From contig JAPWDM010000002.1 in the NCBI GenBank assembly GCA_035578155.1, positions 39,454,811 to 39,518,810 of the forward strand: DNA of 64,000 nt, written 5' to 3'. Of this stretch, positions 48,344 to 64,000 are shown in pieces (the first letter of the stretch is position 1; each line of letters begins with the position of its first letter). Origin of the DNA: Brachynemurus nebulosus. Taxonomy: Eukaryota > Arthropoda > Insecta > Neuroptera > Myrmeleontidae. The notes beneath the pieces were generated by a model. It had not been told where the DNA came from, did not search any database, and saw nothing but the letters and a program-made list of their open reading frames with translations. A program made the translations under genes and the position numbers.

Positions 48344-50029
48344 TTTGTTTCAAAAATTCATCACAATCATTGCCTTTTTTACTATACAATAGGTAATGTA
48401 ATGAGAACATATTAATTTTTTTGCAAATAAAATCATTTTCATGTATTAAAGTACCAACTTTTCATGTATTAAAGTACCAACCAATTTTCATGTATTGAAG
48501 ATCCAACCTTTGCTTGAAGATCCAACCATCCACGCACCCAATAGCATCATCACATCAAGTAATACTTACATTGATATTTTAACATTCCGGAATCCGGCAG
48601 AACAGAAATCTGAGTTACATGCAAAGAACTTTGCAAACATCATTGAATCAATTTTTAGCAGATTCGTACTATCTGCCTATCTGACAGTTTCGGTACAGAA
48701 AAGCATACTTATGTTATATCTGAAAATATCAATTCTGTTAAAAAAAAAATATTGAAAAGATATTACTTAATACAGTTTCTTTAAGTTATTTCCTTACCTA
48801 GAACAGTACAGTAATAGCTTTACAGAAGCAAGTTATTGACAAAATTTTACCATTTTTTTCAATTACAATATGCTTTGCTGCTACTATTTTCAATCTCATA
48901 TTTGTCTTATTTGAATAAAAATTTATTTCATTTAATTATTATGTCATTCACCATAAACAAAATTCAAATAACCTAAACCCCTGTGTCAAATTCGAATAAA
49001 CAGTTTAAACGAACAAAACAATTCAAATTTTCAAATTTCTCCCATATTCATATTTTAAATTTAATTGTTATAAATTAATGATTTATTTACATATTAAATT
49101 TATCAACATAATTACCTATTTAATATTTGAATGCAATCTAAATGTAAAGTAATTAATACTTATAAATTTTTATTGAAAAATTTAATGTTATAAAATTTTC
49201 TTAGAATACTTATTTAAAAATCATAGTTATCTAAGATATTTTTATTACTTATGTGTCAAAATACATAATGTGTCCTTTACACAATTAAATAAAAAATCTG
49301 TCAATATTTTTTCAACTTAATAATAAAATAAAAAAGAAATTTAAACGGAAGTTATATTTTCAGCAAATTTTAGTGAAATTTAAAAATATCTACAAAAAAT
49401 GAATTAAATTACATAAGGAATATTACATAAAATATTCCTTACACTTTACGCTTTATATATTGTGGAAATGGCCACATATCAATTTCAAATTGTCATCACA
49501 TAAGAACACAAAACTTTGAGCTTTTTTAAAAAAATAACATGAGATAGAAACACGTATGGATCCTGGGTGAGGGAGTGGAACAAATGTATATCGTCGATTG
49601 CCTTGCTTAAAAAAATTTTTTCATTACATATCACTCAAAAAGCTTCCTTTTTGAAAATGTACCATTTTAAAAATTGAAATGGAGATAGTTTGTCCATATA
49701 ATAAAAAAAGACAACAAATATCCTTTTGGAAATTTTTTAATCCATTTCTAACAAATTTCTTAATTTTTCTCTGGTATTAGTTTACGTAAAATAATAATTT
49801 AAACACTTATCATACCTAGATTTTGCTCATCTTTCCGATTTTATAAAAAAAATTTAAAATGTTGTTTAATTCTGACAGAAAACTTAGTTTTTTGACAAAA
49901 AACGCCCGAAAAACCTACTTCTGGACATCCGATGTGTCTGGTTAAAGAACTTAGCCAAGCCAGATCAAAATTGAGTCTCCATACGAAATTTCATAAGCAT
50001 TAAACGTTTCGTTCGAAAGTTATCGTGGC

Positions 50030-50032
<3 letters not shown>
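48344..50032. other. AT-rich spacer with short tandem repeats
   Basis: TTTCATGTATTAAAGTACCA repeats about three times at 48438-48500, followed by GAAGATCCAACC twice. The 86-codon ORF at 48495-48755 starts in this repeat and is unrecognised. Confidence 0.4.
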
Positions 50033-50108
<76 letters not shown>

Positions 50109-50120
50109 ATATATATATAA
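50033..50120. repeat. (TA)n microsatellite
   Basis: About 44 dinucleotides of AT with two GT interruptions near the right end. Confidence 0.98.
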
Positions 50121-50498
50121 ATTTTAGTGAATATCATTTTCGTATTCTGGGGACCTCAAAACATATTTCTGTTATGGTCCCGGGCTTAGGTCGTGTCATC
50201 ACACCTGCCGTAAAAGCTGAATTTCCATTTTTGGAAATTCGCTGAAACTACATAAAAAGGTTGCGCAGGAAATTCCATAACGAAGTAACGAGGAACGAAG
50301 TATCCAATTTTTACGAAATTCGGTGAAAACATTGGAAGTCCCAAACCCTTGGATGAGTTCGTCAGCCAGACACATCGAATGCCAGAAACATGGTTTTGTT
50401 CTTGAAAAAAATTAGTTTCTTGCCAAAATTTCCACTTATTCAAAAATTTTTGTGAAATTTTATTCAAAAATTTTTGTGAAATTTTTTTACACCATTTA
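50121..50498. other. Spacer, possible LINE-tail-like text
   Basis: The 93-codon minus ORF (50186-50467) shows no known domain. Flanking AAACGTTTCGTTCGAAAGTT near 50004 resembles repetitive tail sequences seen in insect genomes. Confidence 0.3.
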
Positions 50499-50628
50499 AA
50501 AGAGGAGAAAAAATTACATAAAAAAAGTCTTTAAACTTTTATTCTATGTCAATTAGTTTCCGAGAAAAACTAATTTTTATAAACGTAAATTCGCTATGTT
50601 ATGCAGGATGCTGCGACAGGGGTATTAT
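50499..50628 (+). repeat. Dispersed repeat, uninterrupted copy
   Basis: Runs from AGAGGAGAAAAAATTACATA to GATGCTGCGACAGGGGTATT and is the uninterrupted version of the repeat split at 29407-30341. Confidence 0.7.
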
Positions 50629-51037
50629 GTATTGAAACAGGTTTATGAATATACCATTGGGGCCACTGGCGTAATTATTTTCAATGTTTGATCGGTGATC
50701 TTAAAATAAGAGATTTATACACCGTTGATGATCCAATATGCAAAGAATTTAATATTTATTTAATTTCCCGTCCAGCTTTCCGAAAACCAAAATGTAAGTG
50801 TAAGATATTTAATTTAAAGGTAAACCAAGTTATCTTCAAATCCTAACTCCCGTTCCCACCGACTATAATGTCGTAGAAATTAGATATATGTAATAAAAAG
50901 TGTCCTCTGTTATATGTAGACTTATAGACAAAGGAATCTGAAGAAGAGCAACTAAATCCCGTTGTGTCGTAATTGGAAGTAATTACTGAGATTTATAGAT
51001 ATTCGAGCCCATTATTTAGCACATTAATTGATAAATA
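50629..51037. other. Spacer, nothing recognised
   Basis: No feature supported. Confidence 0.35.
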
Positions 51038-51271
51038 AAGACATGAGTGGATGAAGGCGTTATGTAACATTTTTTTGCCAAATTTTGAAATATTCTTTGC
51101 TGAAACATCATATATTACAATTTGGTTTCATTAGGTCCAATAGTTTTGTAGAAATTTAATAATAAACATGTGATATTGCATGGGAAGTATATGTAAATAA
51201 AAAGTTCAAACGCTTCTACTGTAAAATTATAAAAAAAAATGTTACATAACACCTTCATCCACTCATGTCTT
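51038..51271. mobile_element. 234-bp MITE with ~38-bp inverted ends
   Basis: AAGACATGAGTGGATGAAGG plus GTTATGTAACATTTTTTT at the left is matched inverted at 51233-51271 with a few differences. No TSD is clear. Confidence 0.75.
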
Positions 51272-51914
51272 CAAATATTAAGATAAAGAAACCTTTTATT
51301 TGTGTCTTGCTTTAGTATAGCCAAAATTTCTGAAAAATAAAGTATACATTGTCAAAAGAATTGTTTGCAATGCATTACAATTATAATTATTTTACAAATA
51401 ATCTTCAAAAATTATGGTGGGGGCGCTGGTAAGAATTTTGAATTTAAATTGCCTAGAAATTTTCAGTCAACATAATTTATCTCTTTTTTTAGTTTGACTC
51501 TCATTTATTATAAGGTCATATTGCTTTTTTTCAGTGTATTTTATTTGTTGATTATTTATTAGCGGTTCTATTGACTATTACACCCACGCTCATTATAAAT
51601 AGCTGGTAAGTCAATCACTAACCTAATACTGCAGGCGCTGCAGGCTGTTGGAACTGTCAGTTTATTATAATACTATTTAATGATTGGTTATGCTTTTTAC
51701 ACCACACCTTCTAATTCATCAGAATCACAACATCAGGTGAAACTTTATTGTTATTTCAATTATTTCATTTCGAAGAAATTATTATTGTTATTATCTCTAT
51801 GTTATATTCAACTCTTTTTGGATTGTAAAACTGTTAATTGAAGGTAGTTGGAACGCTAGAGCATCCTAAAGATTAATTAATGGTTTTTGGATGAGTTATT
51901 TTTAGCATTTAATG
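51272..51914. other. Spacer, nothing recognised
   Basis: A small GC patch CTGCAGGCGCTGCAGGCTG near 51630; otherwise unremarkable. Confidence 0.35.
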
Positions 51915-51922
51915 CATCATAT

Positions 51923-52422
51923 TAGAGATGGGAATCGGCCCGGAAATTTTAAGGGTCTCTGCGGGTTCCGGCGAACGGGTATGATTTTCTTAAAACAGGC
52001 GGGAGTGAAAATTTTTCTATGGGAATGGGAGCGGGCGTAAATGAACAAATGAAGGCTGGACTTCAAAAAAGCAGGCTGTGTCAAAAAAAAATTAAGTTAG
52101 ATCCGGAAACGGAATATAACTGCAATTGCCAACAATCTAGACTGCATGCTAAAATGTTATTTTTTTGACACTTAGCCTGTTTTTAAAGTCCACCCTTCAA
52201 ATGTTTCGGGAGTGGTATACTTCTACTTTCATTTATATAATATAAAATAAACGGTACCCGAAATAATAAAACGGGCCCCACCGGGAACGGGGCTAATTTT
52301 TAGAAAACAGGGGGGAGGGAATATGCGAGAGAATATACGAGAATGGAAGTGAACAGGAGTGCTAAGCAAAGTCGGGAACGGGCAGGAATGGGTTAAGAAA
52401 ATCACTCCCGTTTTCATCTCTG
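51923..52422. mobile_element. 500-bp hAT-type element, 8-bp TSD
   Basis: Ends TAGAGATGGGAATCGG and (reverse) CAGAGATGAAAACGGG, flanked by CATCATAT (51915-51922) and CATCAAAT (52423-52430), 7 of 8 identical. The interior repeats GGGAATGGGAGCGGGC-like text on both strands. No transposase. Confidence 0.75.
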
Positions 52423-52607
52423 CATCAAATATCAAAATTTGAATCAATTTTGACGTAAGTTCATTTTTATGAGATTGAAACTTTTAAAAATTACTTTTTC
52501 AACACACACTTGTATAGCTTTTTAGTTCAGTTGTTAGCAGCAACTCGATAGCTTTTTAATTCAGTGTGCTTATATTTTACCTTTTGTGTTACCTACATAA
52601 GTATAAC

Positions 52608-53311
52608 CTATACATATAATAAAACTATAACGAGACCATTTCTGTACGTGGAATATTTTTTGAAAATTGTACTGGTACTGTAAGTAGTTATTTATGTAGA
52701 TATCAAAATAGCGATTTTTAAAATTTTTGTCTGTCTGTCTGTTTGTCTGTTAACGTATCACGCAAAAACTACTGGACGGTTTTTAATAAAATAACTTATT
52801 ACCTGAGTCAACATCTAAGATACTTTTTATTCCGGGAAAATGTCTCATTCCCACGGGAAAATAGAAAAACCATTTTGAGCATGTGCACATATTATTTAAA
52901 AACTATTGAACGAATTTTTATGAAATTTGGTGTGGTGATAACTTATTACCTGGTTCAACATCTAAGATACCTTTAACTCTAGGAAAATGTCCCATTCCTA
53001 CGAGAAAATAGAAAAACCATTTTGAGCATGTGCACACATTACGCAAAAACTATTGAACGGGTTTTTATGAAATTTGGTTTGATGTTAATTTATTACCTGG
53101 GTCAACATATAAGATACTTTTTACTACGGGAAATGTCTAATTCCCACAAATGTCTAATTCTTATGGGAAAAATAAAAATCATTTTAAACATGTGCATGCA
53201 TTACACAAAAATTATTGTTCTATGCAAGTTCTGTATAATTATTACACTTATATACTTCTCATTTGTTTTGTAACAGTTCGTCGCGTGAACGACGTCGCGG
53301 ATACAGCTAGT
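52608..53311 (+). mobile_element. Helitron-like repeat, most complete copy
   Basis: The 5' end (C)CTATACATATAATAAAACT matches the other copies. It contains a CTGTCTGTCTGTTTGTCTGT tract and four tandem blocks of ~130-150 bp with AAAACTAT(T)G(A)ACG and GGGAAAATGTC. The 3' end has a CGTCG-CGTGAA-CGACG hairpin shortly before CAGCTAG then T. A hairpin and CTRR-T end with no TSD are Helitron features. No Rep/helicase gene. Confidence 0.7.
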
Positions 53312-53463
53312 TTTTGTTATAGGTATTTTTTATTCAAAAAATGTAACTTTACGTAAATTTACAGATACTTACTATACTTACCGATGTGATACTTACCATA
53401 CTTACAGGCAGCAATCTGTACAATCAACATTGAATGGCAACTTTATTAACTTTATTTATTTAA

Positions 53464-54321
53464 GAGGGGAGTTCACGCCAGAATCGGCTAATAAACTAAT
53501 TTTTTTCGAATTTCGTTTTTTGTTTTTATTTCGTTCTGTGGTTCTTTACAAACACGGTGATATATAAAACAGGGCCAAAAAAATTTTTTTTCAAGTAAAA
53601 AAATATTTATTTGTGAGTCGCTGCACAGCCAAGTTGCTGCTCCTTTGCAGATAACGCTCCCCCCCCCCCCCTCGCGATTTGATCAGTAATATTTAGTTTT
53701 GGTGTGTACACGAGTTATAGTATGCACTGAGATAATGTTCTTTTATTTGTATGCCTTTGTAGACGTTTTAATAAACAGTGAGTAAGCCGCTTCTTTTGTT
53801 ATTATTTTTGTTTTTTACCGTTTCCCGAAACTTGTGTTTTTCCCGACAAGGAAAATCATATCTCAAGTTCTAGAAAAGACAGAGACTTAATTTTTTTATT
53901 TTGTTCATAAACATATTGCGCATAAAGTGGAGTATGCTTTTTCCATTTGAACAATTGTAACTATTTTTAAACATTTTTTTTCTAATAAAAAATTGGGTTT
54001 TATAATATTTAGTACTTTGGTATTACAATTTTATAGTTAATTTTTAAAATTACCTGAAACCCATACTCAGCTTTATGGACAGATCCTTTAGGAATATAAT
54101 AATGAAAAAATATTTAAAAAATATTCATTACTTTTTGAGATATGGCGTTCCTTGTAAACGCTTATAAACTTGTGAAAAAGGGCCCCCTCTCCCCACAGGG
54201 AAGAGTAATGAATGTTTCAAAAACAAAATTTTCTATTTGAAACCATCCCTAATTTGAAAAAAATTTCAACAAGCAAAATAATCATAAATAAAAAAGTTGC
54301 TTTTTTATTTGAACTCCTCCC
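53464..54321. mobile_element. 858-bp TTAA-flanked element
   Basis: TTAA at 53460-53463 and 54322-54325; ends GAGGGGAGTTCA and (reverse) GGGAGGAGTTCA match at 10 of 12. The interior includes a C12-14 tract near 53658 and text CCCCTCTCCCCACAGGG near 54183. No ORF of note. Confidence 0.78.
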
Positions 54322-54325
54322 TTAA

Positions 54326-55269
54326 CGATGCCGTGTTTTCAGATTTTGTTACCCTAAAAAATCACTAGTCAAGTTTATTTTATATTTTATGATTTTTTAT
54401 TATGCAAAATGAGCTTTCTCAATGTAATTTTAAATTTAAAAAAGAAAAAGTGTAGCAAGATAAGTATGGTGAAATGGCTCCCATAGCCGATGTTCTAATA
54501 ATAATATAATACAAGTATGTAGTGACACTAGTAGCCTAAGTAGTAATGATCAATTATGGTCACTGACCATTGACGTTGGTTTTTCCGTAAGGTGTTGGTG
54601 GAAACATGTGCGAGCGCCGTAATTTTTCAAATTTAGTTTTCCCAAAAATTATAACAGCTAGGAAAGTAGAGCCAGCCAAAATTTGGGTAATAATTGGGGC
54701 AACATTATATATTTCTTTTTGAAATTTTTCATGTCATACAGTTTATGAAAATTTATTGTAACTCGAAATATTTGAAGGCTAAATTATAAAATAAAAGCAA
54801 AATACGTTTTACAGATTAACCCTCAAATACTCTCAATACTTGAGCGAAATGGGACTAGTAGCAAGAAAGGTATCGACATTTAATGAAATATCATGGTAGC
54901 GCCGTGAAATTCGTAGGGAACCAACTTAGAACCAAATCACATAACTTCTGAAAATTTCATAAAAAATAATCGAATTGTTCAGAAGTTATGTCACTTGGTG
55001 CAATCTGGCGACACACAGACAGACACCATACCAGAATTATTCAGGGGGTCTAAAACGTAAAATGTGTGTGAAAATTTTCATTTTGGAAGAAAAAAATTTT
55101 TATATTTCAAAAATGATCATAATGTTTCCGCTACTTTAGTAGTATCGAAAGCAAAAAATATGTAGATACAGAAAAGTGACAAAAAAAAGATTTTCATATT
55201 TTTTTATGTCGATTTTTGTTAGATCTTTTCAAACCAGAGTTATTAAATACTTGCTTTTCTTGTTTCCAG
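54326..55269 (+). other. Intron-like or upstream region of the kinase gene
   Basis: Ends in the acceptor of exon A. 54890-55060 contains GGCGACACACAGACAGACAC and CAGGGGGTCTAAAACG, typical of repetitive tail text in insect genomes. A promoter for a short isoform could lie here, but I see no clear core element. Confidence 0.4.
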
Positions 55270-61762
<6,493 letters not shown>

Positions 61763-62106
61763 TAAATAGCTACCTATAAAGAATAAATGAAAACATTCTT
61801 CGGAAATAAAAAAAGGAAACAGAGTTTTCCCTCGACAAAGATAAGAATTGTTCCTATCCGGGTGTTTTAAAATAAACCTTTTCTTCTGTTTAAAGATTCT
61901 GTAACCTGTATTGCTTGGTTTGATATTTGCAGAAAATGCCTTCTACTTTGTTCATCTTTGTTAACTATTTCACTTTATTTCGATATTGAGAATTAGATAC
62001 TTATCCATGAATTACACTAAAAATTTATTCGATTTTTCGAGTATGACTATTAATAACTTTTTCTAAGGAACAATATTTGATTAAGGCGATATATTTGTTG
62101 CTTTAA

Positions 62107-62382
62107 CCCATTAACGCCCGTGACGAAACTGTTTTAATTTTAGTTTTTTTCTGGATTAAATTAATACAAATAAGGTAAAAATATAGAAAGTGATGAAAAA
62201 AATCGATTGAATGACTTCTATACATGCACAGAGCCGTGTATAGTGGGCGGAATTGTTCTCAACAGAGTCTTTTCACGCAGAATGTTAATTTGATAACATT
62301 TTGAAATTACTTTTTTTTAAAGTAGAATTTGTTTTAAATAAAAGAAAGTCCTTTTAATAGGTGTATGGCGTGCGCTAATGGG
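62107..62382 (-). mobile_element. 276-bp TTAA-type MITE in the last intron
   Basis: TTAA at 62103-62106 and 62383-62386; ends CCCATTAACGCCC and (reverse) CCCATTAGCGCAC. Opposite orientation to the intron-3 copy at 57514-57814, with long matching stretches. Confidence 0.87.
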
Positions 62383-62386
62383 TTAA

Positions 62387-62904
62387 GCAAAAATAATATT
62401 ATAGAAGAATATATCAGTAGAATTTTAAAACCAAATAATAGGCACTAAGATTTTAATTATGTCAGAAATTTTTTGTAATTGCTTTTTCAAAGGTAGGGTA
62501 AGATAAAACTAACGCCACTGTGAAGTTCAGTAATTCACAAATGATGCTTAAAAATGAAAAATGGCAAAAGGTACCTCAGTTTCATTTTAAGAGCCTTCTC
62601 TAACAGTCGCGAATATTGAAAAGTTGGCAAGCCTGACTGCACTTTTTATTAATTTCTAACATATGCAGTTTCTAGAATTACTATTTTAATCCTAAGTTTC
62701 AATCATGTTGGGTTTTGTTAGGTTAAATTAACTTTTGTTAGGTTAGATTAGATTAAATCGTAATTGAGATAGAAAGTATCTGTATCGCAGTCGTCTAAGA
62801 GTAACGGATTCTTTAATATATGGTAAAGTGTATTTTTATTGAAAGAAAATGTTCATCGTTTTTAATTCATTTTTTATTTACAAAATTTGTATTATGTCTT
62901 ATGT
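62387..62904 (+). other. Intron sequence, no exon seen
   Basis: AT-rich. TTGGGTTTTGTTAGGTTAAA and TTTTGTTAGGTTAGATTAGA near 62708-62755 form a short repeat. No catalytic-loop exon. Confidence 0.4.
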
Positions 62905-62908
62905 CTAG

Positions 62909-63350
62909 GTCATGTCCCTGCCACTCTCCGTATGTCTTTTATAAAAAAAATATACCGTTTACTGTCGCCGCTGTAACTTATACAAGATGGTGTTGATGGT
63001 ACTTGTATCTAAAATACAGTCGGGACATGAGTTTTGATAGTTCGCTATTTTTCATCAAAGATTCATCTAAAATAAATTAAATATTTAAAAAATGCTTTAA
63101 TTCAACCTAGAAAGATTAATTAAATTAAAAAAAATTTAAATGTTCATTAACACATAACTTGGTAACGATAATTTTGTACTCAAACATATGATAATATTGA
63201 TGATTAATTTTGACACCTATTTGATGAAAAATGCTCACATGTCCCAACTCTATTTAGTATAGGGATTCTTGATTACAAGTGCCATCAGCGCCATGTAGCG
63301 GAGTGTGACAATAGAAATTCGTCCTTGAAAACAAGTGGCAGGGACATGGT
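62909..63350. mobile_element. 442-bp MITE with GTCATGTCCCTGCCACT ends
   Basis: Left GTCATGTCCCTGCCACT and (reverse) ACCATGTCCCTGCCACT with CTAG on both sides (62905-62908, 63351-63354). Central blocks CGGGACATGAG and CTCACATGTCCCA, TTTTTCATCAAA and TTTGATGAAAAA are also inverted. Lies in the last intron. Confidence 0.7.
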
Positions 63351-63354
63351 CTAG

Positions 63355-64000
63355 CCGTTTAGGTATAGCTGATATTAGTAAAAATCTTTCGCAAATGTCA
63401 TTGATCCTAACCAAAGATTTTTTATATATTTTAAACCTCTCATATAAAACGTGACAGTTTAATTTGAAAATATGGCATCATGTATTTAACCATAGACCAT
63501 ATATAATGGACGTCGAACTTATATGGAAAGAACTGCCAAAATTGGCCACGAAAATGGCATGTATTAGGCTTTCTTTTTTCACCACTCGTGGCGTTAATAT
63601 TCCTCAGATACTGATGTGAATATACCGAATATAGTAAGATAAACCGGATAAAATAGAATGTAAATACAGTACTTATTCTCAAAAGGAAACACGTCGGAAA
63701 TGGGGAAGTGAATGTTTCCATTTGAGAATCACCAGTGTCGGTTGATGATTTAATAATAAGGAAATACGTAGAAATTACATATGTATGAAATAAACTCTTA
63801 TAGTTTAAATTACTTTATACGGCAAATATCCAATGGTACTGACTCCGATTTTACATAGTGACGTCAGCGAATTGTATAATATACAATGTAAATGATGCGA
63901 CGTAAAATCAAAATTGTTAAGTTTATTTTAAAAACGATTGAAAAACCCACTTTATAATTGAGTTGAACATTGAAAAAGATTCCAGAATATTCTATTCAAA
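63355..64000 (+). other. Intron sequence to window end
   Basis: The minus-strand ORF at 63440-63721 shows no known domain. No exon was found. Confidence 0.35.

Noticed and set aside
48495..48755. 86-codon ORF with somewhat protein-like middle
   Set aside because: It begins within a short tandem repeat, ends in poly-Lys text and matches nothing I recognise.
54326..55269. Search for PH/Btk-motif exons upstream
   Set aside because: No PH-like or Cys/His Btk-motif pattern was seen before exon A, so they are either far upstream or belong to another promoter's transcript.

Overview
This is an AT-rich (roughly 70% A+T by eye), intron-containing eukaryotic window. It has one recognisable protein-coding locus and is otherwise almost wholly repetitive. 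The locus is a Tec-family non-receptor tyrosine kinase that most resembles the insect Btk29A orthologue. Five exons on the + strand (55270-61753) encode a Gly/Thr/Pro-rich linker, an SH3 domain, an SH2 domain and the N-lobe plus hinge of the kinase domain. The reading frame continues across all four internal GT-AG introns. The upstream PH/Btk-motif exons and the downstream catalytic-loop exons were not found, so both ends are incomplete. An arthropod, probably an insect, is the best inference; I cannot name the species.

The first 55 kb have no exon I can support. They are packed with DNA transposon remnants whose boundaries can often be fixed by target-site duplications (TSDs). The main ones are: (1) a 3.0 kb Foldback/Mutator-like element at 10346-13340 with a perfect 9-bp TSD, long inverted arms of ~160-bp tandem repeats and a broken transposase ORF; (2) several hAT-type elements with 7/8 or 8/8 matching 8-bp TSDs (8116-8312, 8452-8625, 44228-45064, 51923-52422); (3) a set of families with unrelated termini that all sit between TTAA sites (2619-3557, 16220-17509, 25060-25229, 25965-26418, 27368-27600, 41568-42652, 45373-45825, 53464-54321, 57514-57814, 62107-62382); (4) TA-flanked elements (7856-9085, 19714-19963, 41754-42600, 47388-48341, 56535-57448, 60352-60859); (5) three copies of a Helitron-like repeat; (6) large foldback palindromes at 306-1750 and 58394-60005.

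Two themes stand out. First, several elements with unrelated ends share an unusual design: a short family-specific motif is repeated irregularly along the element (for example GTGACTGGTGGGAC or GGTCAGAAACTAGGCC). Second, the window holds its own empty-site controls: the copy at 27368-27600 shows the uninterrupted form of the element that was split by a TA insertion at 41754-42600, and similar but weaker paralogues exist for the insertions at 16220 and 29407.

Within the kinase gene, the 5.3 kb third intron carries at least five inverted-repeat elements. One of them has an oppositely oriented relative in the intron downstream of the next two exons, an arrangement that could favour back-splicing.
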